A stretch of 64,000 nucleotides of DNA from Branchiostoma floridae (lineage: Eukaryota; Chordata; Leptocardii; Amphioxiformes; Branchiostomatidae), in assembly GCF_000003815.2 (NCBI RefSeq), contig NC_049988.1, positions 22,644,615 to 22,708,614 on the forward strand. Direction: 5' to 3'. A model generated the notes under the pieces. The model searched no databases. It was not told where the DNA came from and saw nothing but the letters and a program-made list of their open reading frames with translations. The first letter of the stretch is position 1; each line of letters starts with the position of its first letter. Below, in pieces: positions 33,301 to 44,139 of the stretch. The position numbers and the translations under genes are program-made.

Positions 33301-35645
33301 TCTGTAAGCTCATACGGTGTGACATGCAAATCTGTTGCTTGTTAAATCTAGCAAATGCAACTTTTTTGGCCCCCCCGTGCAAAAGTGCAATGCTGTTGCG
33401 GTACTGAATCGCAGACAGATTTTGATGTTTCACTCGAAGGCATACTGATGCTGCAGTGCACTTTGCAATGAGCCCGGCCTGACTGGTCTCGGCCTCCCCA
33501 CAAGCGCCATGGAGGCAGGAGTTCAACCATGGTGCCCTTGCCTCCAGTTCCATGCCGAAGTCGCCCATCCTGAACTTTTGTAGGTCTTCAGGGGTCGTTT
33601 TGCCCAGGATGGAGCCGGCAGCCATTGCATTGCACTCGCGTTTAATACTTTCCGAGACTTTCACCTGTAAGGCTGCAGTCATGTCCTTGTGCTTAAGCAG
33701 GCTGTTTGCAGCAGCAGCCCACCTCCCTTCCGCTAATTGCTGCACTGTCGACTTCAGCTCCCCATCCAACCTCTTGAGCCTTGGGTGTTTGTCCGATGGG
33801 AACTGTACTTGCACCTGTACATGAGATAAGACCAATGTAAATGCGGGTAGAGACTGAAAAACACAATGATCAAGGGTAATATCATCTCCTAGTTTATTGG
33901 TGTTGATCATTATTTCGTAATTTCAATCATTGACACAAGGTGAGAACAAATGGTCTGAGCCTGCCCCGGCAATTTGTGGAACCCATGCTGGGGAATCCCC
34001 AGTGATTTGCATATGACGTAGGACACAAACAAACAACACGACTTTCAGAGCGCTAGGCACAGTAGCTTCTTAAAATCCCATCCTGCACTCAGATATCAAT
34101 GTTTGCTTGTATATTTATTATTCGTTAGAAAAATGCGGCTTTGCTAACCATGGATTCCCCTAATTTTGAAAGTTTAGGTTTTTATTCCCATATTTCCACA
34201 GTATTTTTGCTCGTAATATGCTATTTTTCGGCCGAGCGTGGGAAGGCTGGCGCCCACCGGTACATAACATTGCGTAACATCGCGGCCGATCTCGATATAA
34301 CGCTACGTTATTTGGAGAAAAATTATAAGACGCCACACTGACGCTTTGAAATACAATTTTTATATAATAACTTTGACGGTCTGATCAGAAAACAAGTCAA
34401 ACCAGCAGGGGCAATCCCTGTCTGGTTCATGTTTGAAGTGCTAATTCGTTCACATAAGAAATGTTCGGCGTAGAAACAATCAGTATAACTTAACTTCCCT
34501 TGCGATTTGACTTTTGATACCACAAAATCTCCCAAACGGCATGAATCAGCGAGGTAAACAGCAACTTGAATCGCGGAACGTATAGAATAATTAATAGAAA
34601 CAAGGCTACTAAACAAGGCCGGCCACTTGTTGACAGTAAGACTAGCATCATATTGCATTTAGCCGATTACGATCTTCAAAGGGTGCCGAAAACGTGCAAA
34701 AAATATTATATTTTGGGGCAACGATTGACACAGAACGTCATCTATATTATCGGGGGGTTGTTTGGAAAAATAATTGTACGGTTGCTTCCAATATAACAGT
34801 ATCTAGTTTCATCATCTTCAAAATTGGTAACATCTTCGTACGTGCTGTCTAACGTTAAACATTTAGCTACTTTTACAGACGACCTCTGTTTTCTTCGTTG
34901 TCGGAACTGCGGGAATTATTCGAAATCGCCGAGCTAAAACATTGTTTATAGTGGAGCAAGAGTTTGTGAACAGATATTTCCCACAAATAACCCCCATGTA
35001 CGACACTTTGTGTGGAAGAAATTTTATCACAAGACAAAGAGAGTCTGTCAACTGAAATGCAAGTTCACAGCCAGTAAGAGAAAATGGGCTACACTATATA
35101 CCCGTGGTAATGCAGTAACGTACCTCAACTGTTGTTTCGGCGCTCTTGTTTTGTAGGGGGTCGACATTCTCACTTTCCTGTTCGCTCTGTTGTGCTGACC
35201 TTGCCTGTTTCTGGGCCGGCGACTTCCCAGGTGTGAACTTCAACTCTCGCTTGCGAGCGGCGTTTTCTGGAGTTTTTCCTTGTCCAGGGGCAGGGCTCTT
35301 GCGAGTAGGGGTCCTCTTGGGGGTAGTCTTGGGGGTCCTGTCACACGTTCTTGTACCGATGTTGCGTCTCCACTCTCCTATTTTGTCAACAGTTTGCTCA
35401 TAGTTCGCAAGCTTCCGAATACAAAACTGACAGATGGTCTCCGAGAGGTCCGACCTCTTCTCTGGCGCTGTCCCAAGCAACTTCTCAAGTCTTGTTGCAA
35501 TGAGGACTGTTCCCGGCTTACTGTTGGCGGTTAACTTGAACAAGTTTTGGGATCGTCGTCTGACTCCGAGAATCACTAGGTTACGGGCACACAGCCTACA
35601 AAAGTCATTGATGCCTGGCAGGGAAGACCGCTTCTGTCGCGGCAT
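30399..35645 (-). CDS. Probable transposase of the 12-kb element, five exons
   Basis: Minus-strand exons 35645-35124, 33814-32474, 32277-32002, 31804-31603 and 31327-30399 join in phase (0,0,0,1) with GT-AG ends to 1089 aa. CxxC pairs C16/C19 and C72/C75 form a ZAD-like zinc module; then a basic Pro/Lys-rich stretch; then a core resembling what Pfam names DUF6589 (from memory), with IIFDNVDF, LGGDLLSEER and MKEDHIRNYH; and a C2H2 finger (C835/C840, H853/H858). I propose D514, D671 and E875 as a DDE-like triad; this is inference. Start Met at 35645 precedes the zinc module. Likely a nuclear protein that cuts the element ends. Confidence 0.8.
33990..34080. repeat. Single copy of the octamer repeat in transposase intron 1
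   Basis: GGAATCCCCAGTGATTTGC and ATATGACGTAGGACACAAAC, including ATTTGCATATGACGTA at 34005-34020, match the repeats at 35735-36660. The rest of this 1.3-kb intron shows nothing recognisable. Confidence 0.7.
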
Positions 35646-35734
35646 GTTTCCCTGCCCCAAGACCCTCGCACACTGACAGTCATGGCTGTCTGTACTCTGT
35701 TCTTGTAGAGATTTTTCCTTTGAAGTTCTCCCTT

Positions 35735-36660
35735 TCTCATGATTGTGCCGAATTTCGACCATAAACTTATTAGATCCCAGCCTCTGATCCGTCAAATGCC
35801 GACAATCTCCCCCGCTATACTGCCGTCTGTGGGACCCGCGGTTTGGGAAACCCCATTCATTTGCATATGACGTAAGACACAAAAACAAGTGTGCCGGACC
35901 AACCTGGCCGGAAAATGTCACAATGTATACGGTAGCTGACCAAAAAATATTCCAAAGCGGAATGCTGATAGTCGAGTACGTCACAGAGAATATGCTTCTG
36001 ACATAGATTCACACAAAAAATGTTGCATGATGTCCTGTGAGCAAAACGAACAACAGCGGCGGCATTCCCTTTGAAAATATATTTGAAACAGGTCGATAAA
36101 ACCATTACGGTATTAGCGTTGAAAGAAGAGGTTTTCTCATGACTGTGCCGAATTTCGGCCATAAACGTAGTAGATCTCAGCGTTTGATCCGGAATGCCGA
36201 CAGTTTACAATATGCCGTGAAGCATACTGCCGTCTGTGGGACCCACGGTCTGGGAAACCCCACTGATTTGCATATGACGTAAGACACAAAAACAACTTTC
36301 AGTGTGCTGGACAATGTCGCGCGGTGAATGTACACGATAGGCGGATAGCTGACCAAAAAATATTCCAAAGCGGAATGCTGATAGTCGAGTACGTCACAGA
36401 GAATATGCTTCTGACATAGATTCACACATAAAATGTTGCATGATGTCCTGTGAGCAAAACGAACAACAGCGGCGGCATTCCCTTTGAAAATATATTTGAA
36501 ACAGGTCGATAAAACCATTACGGCATTAGCGTTGAAAGAAGAGGTTTTCTCATGACTGTGCCGAATTTCGGCCATAAACGTAGTAGATCTCAGCGTTTGA
36601 TCCGGAATGCCGACAGTTTACAGTATGCCGTGAAGCATACTGCCGTCTGTGGGACCCTCG
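35735..36660. repeat. Tandem repeats between divergent transposon genes
   Basis: Three copies with 400-413 bp period, anchored at TTTCTCATGA(C/T)TGTGCC (35734, 36132, 36545). ATTTGCATATGACGTA occurs at 35859-35874 and 36266-36281, combining a POU-octamer-like ATTTGCAT and a CRE-like TGACGTA. The array spans the transposase 5' end and the region before the acidic-protein gene, so it could be a bidirectional control region. Confidence 0.85.
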
Positions 36661-37099
36661 TATTGGGAAATCTTGCAAAACGAACCAGCGGCGGCATCCT
36701 CTTTGAAATTATTATCACAAGAGCTCGATAAAACCATTAGCGTTGAATGGCGTGGGTTCTCTAGAATTTTGATCTGTACACATCACGAGCACAAGGAGAC
36801 TATATCAATCTATCGCCCGCTCAGTTCTCTCGCCCTGTCTACGTAATCTACAGAATATCAAGGCAACTACATATTTTGCGGGAGACCCTTCCAAGCAGAC
36901 AACACAGCATAAATCACGGCGAAAATAGGTCAGTTTTGTATTCGTTGTTTATTAGGGGTAGTTTGTTTGAATACTAAATTTGTTGCAGACGCAATGTTTA
37001 GTATTATGCAGAGACATGCCTACTTAACAAAAAGACGTCCCGGACACGTGAGCATTTTTGGTCACTATATTTTCTTTATTCCTACCCTCAGTCTCAGAC

Positions 37100-37615
37100 A
37101 TGGCTGAGAAGTCACCATCAAAAGACATCGAATACGAATACGATAGTGACGCGACTTATTTATCAGAGGAGTGGTGCGACAACAAGTTTACTGAGAGTGA
37201 TATCGGATCGCCCCTGCACACGTCTACACCAGCTCACGATAACAGTGACTCATACGACCCCAGCGGTGACCTGTTTGGCGACCCACTTGAAAACAACACC
37301 AAATCGGACAACGATTCAGCCGCTGCTGTATGGGATCCCAGCGCTGATATGTTTCCGAGTTTGGACGACACAGGGGATGACAACCAGGACAACGAAACGG
37401 CCAGGAGCATTGTCATAGAGCCACTTGAACCAAGGCCGTCCCTGCTTGAACTCAGGGGTGCCAGAACACAAGCAGAACCACTTCACCTCAGGCGCGGGAC
37501 TGTCATGACAGAAGTCCCCGGACAACAAACAAGGGACAATGCCCGGGCACCGACTCAAGAAACTGCTTTAGATTTGAGGACAGTTATCCCAGAAACACAG
37601 TTTGACGCTGAGTAA
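37100..37615 (+). CDS. Acidic accessory protein of the transposon, unknown function
   Basis: 171 aa from ATG 37100, which follows an acceptor-like CTCAGTCTCAG|AC, so an upstream noncoding exon is likely. The frame stays open 14 codons further 5', but that part is pyrimidine-tract sequence. The protein is Asp/Ser/Glu-rich and probably disordered (EYEYDSDATYLSEEW, GDLFGDPLE, WDPSADMFPSLDD) with a more basic, Arg-containing C-terminal third. No known domain recognised. A poly(A) signal is at 37919-37924. It could be a regulatory or bridging partner of the transposase, but nothing shows this directly. Confidence 0.65.
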   Translation: MAEKSPSKDIEYEYDSDATYLSEEWCDNKFTESDIGSPLHTSTPAHDNSDSYDPSGDLFGDPLENNTKSDNDSAAAVWDPSADMFPSLDDTGDDNQDNETARSIVIEPLEPRPSLLELRGARTQAEPLHLRRGTVMTEVPGQQTRDNARAPTQETALDLRTVIPETQFDAE

Positions 37616-37939
37616 AGAACTGATTTTTATATTCAGCCCACCCTTTTTTTGTGTGTGTCTATATAGCTAGTTTTTGACACAGGCACTTTGCTAAGGCTTT
37701 GCCGTTTTTTGTTGTAACGCTGTATATAAGTTTTGTTGTGTTACGGTTTACGAGTTTCGTTGATTTGTCGTTGTTTTACTATAGTGGAAGTTGCGATATA
37801 ATATATCTACATATATATCTATATTACACCGAAACGTGACGATGCTATCAAGATTCTTTTGAGATATACAGTATTTCATTAAAGCCCTGTAAATAATGTG
37901 AATAGTATATTTGGTGAAAATAAACTTGTGTAGCATTCC

Positions 37940-38325
37940 TCATCAGTAATTTCTTTATCGCCACACGTCCGCTGCCGCCAGCAAGACATCTTGTGTGTTG
38001 ATATGGTGGTCTCCATGGCAGCACGTGATGTTTGGCGCGCGCCTAGGAATCATGAATATTTATATCCGTTCTGATTCGCTACCGCTGCCTGCATGGCGAG
38101 GCCCCAGCTACCAATCAACTTGCCGATCGTCTTACTTCCCGTGGCGATCGTCTTACTCCCCGTGGCGCGCGAGGCAGCCGTCTCGAGAAAATTTATACAA
38201 GGGCCCGTCCAGACCGCTGTGCGAGAGATAATCAGGGCCCGCGTGCTGTGTTTGGCGGCGGGGCTAATCGGTTGCCGGCCCGAAGTGATTAGCGAGTATA
38301 GCACGGCGGTCTGGATACCAGGCTA
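37940..38325. other. Right subterminal region of the transposon
   Basis: GC-rich, with repeated words CGATCGTCTTACT(T/C)CCCGTGGCG (38126 and 38146) and short palindromes (GGCGCGCGCC). Possibly transposase-binding repeats. No coding evidence. Confidence 0.5.
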
Positions 38326-38344
38326 TAATCATCACTGGAAGCAG
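38326..38344 (+). promoter_or_regulatory. 5' exon of unit D, right remnant with splice donor
   Basis: Continues the conserved exon after the transposon (TAATCATCACTGGAAGCAG) and ends at donor GCAG|GTAAGAAC. The intron runs on to acceptor ATTAG|GTTCGAC at 40790/40791. Confidence 0.7.
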
Positions 38345-38859
38345 GTAAGAACGAGATATACAGACAATATGACTGCATTATTATGAACTATAGGGGGTAG
38401 AGATCATTTATATGGTATGTGTACGACATTGGACAGAAATGTAAGACTTTTCGGGATGACGAAAATGGAGGTGGGGAGGGGGGCATCTTTACCTTCACCG
38501 AAACAGGTCGGAAACAAGGGGGGGGGAGCTCTTTAACTTCCTATTCATCATTTCCAAAAAAATAATGAACTGGCCAGACCGCTGTCACCATGGTTACTGA
38601 AGGTGTAGCAGAAAACCTGTGGTGTTCGGTTACATGTGGCAAGTATCAGGACAAATCTCGAGGGGCAAGATTATGAATGTGTTTGTGTAAGACTAAGAAA
38701 GACGAAACAGATCTTGTTTAAAACGGCTAGTCTTCCCGACAGGCGACCGATTAATCTACTCAAGAAGCCGCTGGGGTCATTTGGGTCATTGGGAGAGTCT
38801 ACTAGTGAACTAGTGAACTTTCCCATAGTTAAGAACTTATGTTGTATCATGCATGCTGT

Positions 38860-39245
38860 TATTTTGTGACCATGTATATGCTATGTATGTCGGAGTGAAG
38901 TTTGATGTACCAGGGTCTCCTGAAAATCAGGCCGCCCGCCCAGAGTGAGTACACCTGGCTAAATAAATAAATGAAATGAAATGAAAATACTGTGAAATGG
39001 GTGGCGCTTTTATGAGGGGTGATTTGTTGTGAGTTGTAGGCAATCTCTGAGGGTTTGGAACTAAAATGACCAAGTTGTAAATTTTGTTACGCTAGAAAAA
39101 CTAAGCCTTTTTGTGAGTAAATTGCTATCGTATCGTCTTTATCACTTTCCGTCACTTTATAGTGCATGTTTGATGGGCCCCCTTGGAAATCAACTATGCA
39201 CTGTTGTAGGGGCTACCCATCTGTTTCAAGATGAAATAAATAAAT
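38860..39245 (+). mobile_element. Two LINE 3'-tail fragments in intron of unit D
   Basis: 38860-38990 ends CTAAATAAATAAATGAAATG after a CAGGCCGCCCGCCC segment; 39165-39245 ends CAAGATGAAATAAATAAATG after GGGCCCCCTTGGAAATCAAC. Both are typical noncoding 3' ends of LINEs. Confidence 0.5.
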
Positions 39246-39371
39246 GTTACTAGTATGAATTAGAAACATGTAACGTTACATTTTGTAGTTGCAAAAACAC
39301 AACAAACAGACCATTCAGAAGAAAACAATACCTAATCTTAAATACCTTTTTTTTGGTTTGTCTGTTTTTTT

Positions 39372-40060
39372 TTGTTTATTTATTTCTCACATATAACAAA
39401 CAATAACAAAGTACAGAAAGTAAATAAAGGTGCAGAAGGAGGGAAGTCCCTTGGTTTCGTTAAGCGCAACTTATATGACGGCCCCAAAAAGGTCAAACAA
39501 AAAGCCTACACTAGCTTGGTTAGACCCCATCTTGAAATGCTTGTGCAGCGTGGGATCCCCATCATAAAGACCACATTTCCAAACTCGAAGCGGTCCAAAA
39601 TAGAGCAGCCAGATTTGTTTCAAACGTCCCGAACTGTCCAAATTCTCAGTCAAGCGTCTCTAAACTAGTTTCGGACCTGGGTTGGGATACACTCATTTTT
39701 AAACAGAAGAACAGCCAACAGACTTACCTTTCTCCAGAAATCTAGACATGACCTCCTAGCCCTGTCGGTCGATCATTACTTGCAGCTGAACCCTAGGCAA
39801 TCTCGACACAATCATCCAAATTCATACAAACCCATTAAGACTAATAAAGACTGCCTCAAGTATTCTTTTTTTCCCAAGAACAACTATCGATTGGAATACT
39901 TTACCATTCTCTATGACCCTTCAATCTAACCCTGTCAAGTTCAAGGAAGAGGTATTACAACATCTGAGGAACAACCAATAAAACAGCCCTACGCCCTGGG
40001 TGGTTTGCCCCATTTAGGGGTGTTGCCCAGTATCATAACAAGAAGAAGCCTAGTTGGCTT
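39372..40060 (+). pseudogene. Decayed LINE RT C-terminus in intron of unit D
   Basis: Readable pieces: SLGFVKRNLYDGPKKVKQ, AYTSLVRPHLEM and, further on, frameshifted remnants, ending with a TTGCCCAGTATCATAAC tail like that of the fragment at 11757-12617. Several frameshifts. Confidence 0.7.
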
Positions 40061-40797
40061 GTACAGTGCTCTACTTCTCTTAACTAAACATTAACTAACC
40101 TATATACAATTGTAGAAAATATCAAATTGATTAAAGAAAAATAACGAATAAAACATATCAAGAATAAATCCTTAATTTAAATAATTAAGCAAATAGATTA
40201 GACATAAAGTGTTAAGATCGAGACTCAATTTATACCATAAATGTACTATAAATCAGGACATGACAAAAGCATGAAAGACTCAACATTTGCTGGGGTTTGA
40301 TAAAAGGTGGTTTATTAACAGGTTTTTAAGTTTAGCAGAGGCGTACAATTTTTGGGGAGGGAGGAAGAACATTCCAAACATTGATGCATTTGTATTTTAC
40401 ATTCATATGGGCCAAAGGCATTCTAAACAGGGGAATGTGAAGATTTGAACTTTGCAAGTTTGATAATTGTGGAACTGAGGTCGGAAACTAAGAAAACCAT
40501 CAACGGTATCGGGTAGACTATGGTTTCTTCATTGGGCTGTTATGAAGGCATGTTGAAAACTGTTGTTATAAAAATTTTCAAAATTCTAAGTTTCTCAAAT
40601 AGTAGTAAAGAATAGGCGTGGACATTTGAACCAGTGGCAATGCGTAAGAATATTTCCCATCCAATACCATAACATGTCCCAACCTTTTCTTAGGATAAAA
40701 CATGTTAAGGTAAACATTAATTGTTTACTTGAAACGATCTAGTTTTAATTGGTCTATTTCTTCTTTTCTAATATGTTTCTATTCCATTAGGTTCGAC

Positions 40798-41448
40798 ATG
40801 GCAGAGGCAGGTAAAAGGTGTCCTACTGCTGTTCCCCAAAACCTCGGCGATGGGTCCCCTACTGGAGTTTTTTGTGACCAGCCAATGACGAGCGAAACGA
40901 ATTTGGTCAGTCAACCGAAATCAAACACTGATGAAAACCCCCACGAATGTAACCAGAGTAACTATTCTGCTGCACAAAAATCCAACTTGGACAGTCATCT
41001 AGCAAAGCATACTGGTGATAAGCCCTACATGTGTGGGGAATGTGGGTACAGGACAGCTAAGAAGTCTCATTTATCCATACATATGAGAACTCATTCCGGT
41101 GAAAAACCCTACAAGTGTGACCAGTGTGACTATTCTGCCGCACGAAAAGACAGTTTGGACCAACATCTAGCCAAGCACACTGGTGATAAACCCTACATGT
41201 GTGGGGAGTGTGGGTACAAGACAACTCTGAAGTCTGACTTATCCCGACATATGAGAACACATACCGGTGACAAACCATACAAGTGTGACCAGTGTGACTA
41301 TTCTGCTGCACAAAAATCCCACTTGGACAGTCATCTAGCAAAGCACACTCGTGACAAGCCCTACATGTGCGGGGAGTGTGGGTACAGGACAGCTTACAAG
41401 TCAGCCTTATCTCGACATATGAGGACTCATACCGGTGAAAAGCCCTAG
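40798..41448 (+). CDS. C2H2 zinc-finger protein, unit D, shortened
   Basis: 216 aa from ATG 40798 after acceptor 40790. The leader MAEAGKRCPTAVPQN is followed by a degenerate first finger (HECNQSNYSA: second Cys replaced by Ser) and five intact fingers. It stops where TAG replaces the Tyr codon after TGEKP, followed only by a short degraded segment. Its 5' exon is split by the 12-kb transposon and its poly(A) site is hit by a LINE. Probably a dying or silenced copy, though the open frame remains. Confidence 0.75.
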   Translation: MAEAGKRCPTAVPQNLGDGSPTGVFCDQPMTSETNLVSQPKSNTDENPHECNQSNYSAAQKSNLDSHLAKHTGDKPYMCGECGYRTAKKSHLSIHMRTHSGEKPYKCDQCDYSAARKDSLDQHLAKHTGDKPYMCGECGYKTTLKSDLSRHMRTHTGDKPYKCDQCDYSAAQKSHLDSHLAKHTRDKPYMCGECGYRTAYKSALSRHMRTHTGEKP

Positions 41449-41817
41449 AAGTGTGATGACCTATCACTAGGTAAATCACGCTAATACTCTAGAACATAAG
41501 TCATTTAGCATGCAACATACACGTAAGAAGAAAACTTCAGGCGTCCAATTCGAACATTTGACAATAAGCCAGTAAAGTAGGTTTGCACCACTGTACGGCG
41601 ACATGCAAAACATGGACAAATAATCATGTGGTATATATTGCGCCCCTTTACGTCTAGAACCGCATTGTAAAATGTCCATAAAGCAGTCATTGTACATGTA
41701 CATACTTTACGTTTGTGATTGCATCTGTAAATGTAAGCAGTGAGCCTTGTCACGTGAAGAGTTTCGGTAACTGTTGATATGTAAGAACATAACTGATTAG
41801 TGAACATAACGAAGTTA

Positions 41818-43568
41818 AATGAATGAATGAAAGACCTTTATTGTACATTCATGCCTCGATGGGCTAGGTACAGGTCACTGATAACAGACATGACTGATAA
41901 CAGAATAACAAACATATGAAAAAACAACAGGATACAATTTAACTAGTTGAAGGTACTAAGCTAACAGGATGGTCGACATCTTCTCGCTTCTTTGTACAGG
42001 TGTAGATATAAGAACATATAATGTTTGATATACAGGGTTTGTCTAGGCGCATCAAAAATAGAAATTTATCCGTTGCATTAAGATGTTCAAAATATGGGAA
42101 CTCTTTTCTGATATATTCATAAAGCACAATCCGTTCATTATGGTACAATTTACAGTGTAAAATAAAATGCTGTTCATCTTCTACATGTTGTAGGTCACAA
42201 AATTGGCAGACTCTATGCTGCAGAGGAGTGCGGTTGTGCCTTCCAGTTTCGATATGTAACTTGTGGCAACTAATCCGCAGTTTAGTGACAGCCACTCTGT
42301 GCTGTATGTTTTTCACCATCAGATATTCTTCTTCTTTATAAATAGTCTTGAATAATCTATAGGTTCGTAATTTGTTACCGAAAGATTTGTCCCGGTTCTC
42401 ATTGTGTATTTCGGTTCTAAATGTTTGAATGTAAATATCCTTTAATCGTTGGCTGATGGCGTTGGTTATAGGTAATAGGTTTGTTCCTAGAGATATCTGA
42501 GATCTCCATATGTAGGCAAAACCGCATTCCTCCAGTATCTTACGAACGCCGGACGCCCAGCACTTATTTCCATTAGTATCTAGTTGTAATTGACAAGATA
42601 GGGCGTCGGTATGTAGACTGTCAGCTGGCACGTTTTGACGGATTCTTAGAAAGCGTTTGATAGCGTTCAGGGAGGCTTCCAGTTGAATGGGGTACCTCCC
42701 TAATTCCGCTCTTGTGGCAAGGTTAGATGCTGGTCTGGGGACATTTAGTGCTTGTTTGCAGAATTTAAGGTGAACAGATTCAATGGGACAGGTTTTAGGG
42801 CTTTTAAATGCGCCCGATATTTCTGAGCCATAAAGTAGAATAGCTTTGACACATGCATCGAAAAGTTTGTTTCTAACTGGTAATGAGGCGGTGGCTTTAT
42901 CTAAAGATTGTTTTATTCCGAATAAAGCCTTCAGACCTTTGCCACTCAGGTATTTGTTGTTAGCTTTAAACGTGCCAGCTGCACTCACAATAATACCAAG
43001 ATAAGTATAACAAGTTACAATTTCTATTTCACGATTATCAAACAGGAGAGAACAGTTTTTAGGTAGACTGCCACCCTTTGTAAATACAATAATTTTAGTT
43101 TTCCTAAGATTTACTTTTAATTTCCAAAGTGCACAATAATTTTCCAGATTGTTCAAGGAATGCTGTAATCCCTGTTTGGACTCGGAAAAAATTACCAAGT
43201 CGTCAGCATACAACAAGCACGGGACAGTTTTGCTGTGCATAAGTGGGGGATTACAAGGAGCACCGTCAAATTGGGACACAATATCGCTAAGAAAAAGATT
43301 AAATAATGTAGGGCTTAAGTTACACCCTTGTCTCACACCACAGTTAGTAACAAAAGTTTCAGTCAATCCATTTTTAGATTTAACGCAGTTTATAGTCTTT
43401 GAATACATGCCTTCTATTACTTTTAGAAATTTACCACCAATACCGAGTTTACTCAATTTAAACAAGAGGCCGTTTCTCCAAACAGAATCAAATGCTTTGC
43501 TAAAATCAATGAAGCAAGCGTAAAGTTGACGGTTTTTGTTTAGATATTTGCTAACTAGTGTACTTAAA
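41818..43568 (-). mobile_element. 5'-truncated LINE inserted at the poly(A) site of unit D
   Basis: Interrupts the conserved 3' segment between AACGAAGTT and ATTCCATTGTCTC, removing the AATAAA. Minus-strand element with a (CATT)n-type tail at 41818-41832. It encodes the RT described next. No endonuclease remains. Confidence 0.85.
41939..43567 (-). pseudogene. LINE reverse transcriptase, 5' truncated but open
   Basis: About 540 codons from the truncation border to the stop at 41939. RT motif A FIDFSKAFDSVWR, B GVRQGCNLSPTLFNLF, active-site LLYADDLVIF, then YLGI and LLYGSEI. A C-terminal Cys/His segment CQFC...EDEQHFILHC follows, common at the ends of several LINE lineages. The frame extends upstream to 43624 through flanking zinc-finger spacer, so the first 19 residues of that longer frame are not part of the element. 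It lacks the endonuclease and fingers of RT, so it is inactive. Confidence 0.88.
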
Positions 43569-43984
43569 TTCCATTGTCTCTTGTGTGGTAGGTGCATGAT
43601 ATTGTTTTGGCCGTACAAGGTCACAGGTCATTTTTTTACATAATAACTTAAAATAATGTTGTATAGTAGTATATATATTTGAAAGAATGGCTCAATACGA
43701 GCAGAAAGGATTTTTTGTAACGTATACCCAGTAAATCACATCATGATGTAACACGCCATTTTTTTGTGTGAACTGCACACGCTGCATATCCGGACATATT
43801 TGTCCACTCAAACCTGGGTGGCCCACTAGTAGGTACGCAAACATCTAGTTATTGCCGTACCTCGTGAAACACTAAGAAAGAAAGATGGAAGAAAATAAAA
43901 GAATAAAAGAAAGACATTTAAGTCCCGAAAGGCTGTCGGATAATAGTTAAAGTCGCTTAATTCAGATGAAAAATAAAGGGTACC

Positions 43985-44139
43985 TGACCAATAGTGTAGG
44001 CGGAACGTTCTGCACAATGATGGGTAAGCAGGTATCAAATGACCTTTCACCCTACAGCGTCGGTTACCTCGGCTCCTGACAGACGCAGACGTCGCTTGCA
44101 GGAGGATTGTGCGGCGGTAATAATCATCACTGGAAGCAG
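43985..44139 (+). promoter_or_regulatory. Inferred noncoding 5' exon/promoter of unit F
   Basis: Conserved block (AGTGTAGGCGGAACGTTC, GCTTGCAGGAGGATTGTGCG) with donor GCAG|GTAAGAAC at 44139/44140. The CCTTGCTGCTCC word is altered here (CCTCGGCTCC). The intron leads to acceptor CACTAG|GTTCGAC at 44988. Confidence 0.6.

Larger units (their letters stand above)
26306..38325. mobile_element. 12.0-kb autonomous-looking DNA transposon with RecQ helicase
   Basis: Ends TAGCCTGGATACCAG (left) and CTGGATACCAGGCTA (right) are imperfect inverted repeats, and a perfect 9-bp duplication TAATCATCA flanks them (26297-26305, 38326-38334). Other zinc-finger units show the uninterrupted site. Cargo: RecQ-type helicase (+), five-exon probable transposase (-), acidic 171-aa protein (+). 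All frames and splice sites are open. It recalls large helicase-bearing families such as Academ, but a 9-bp duplication does not fit the 3-4 bp I recall for Academ. Superfamily unresolved. Confidence 0.9.

Noticed and set aside
35857-36575. Two similar 101-132 codon minus-strand frames (MAEIRHSHEKTSSFN...)
   Set aside because: They are copies of the tandem repeat in the transposon control region; they differ at the ends, have no domain, and are best explained as repeat-derived.
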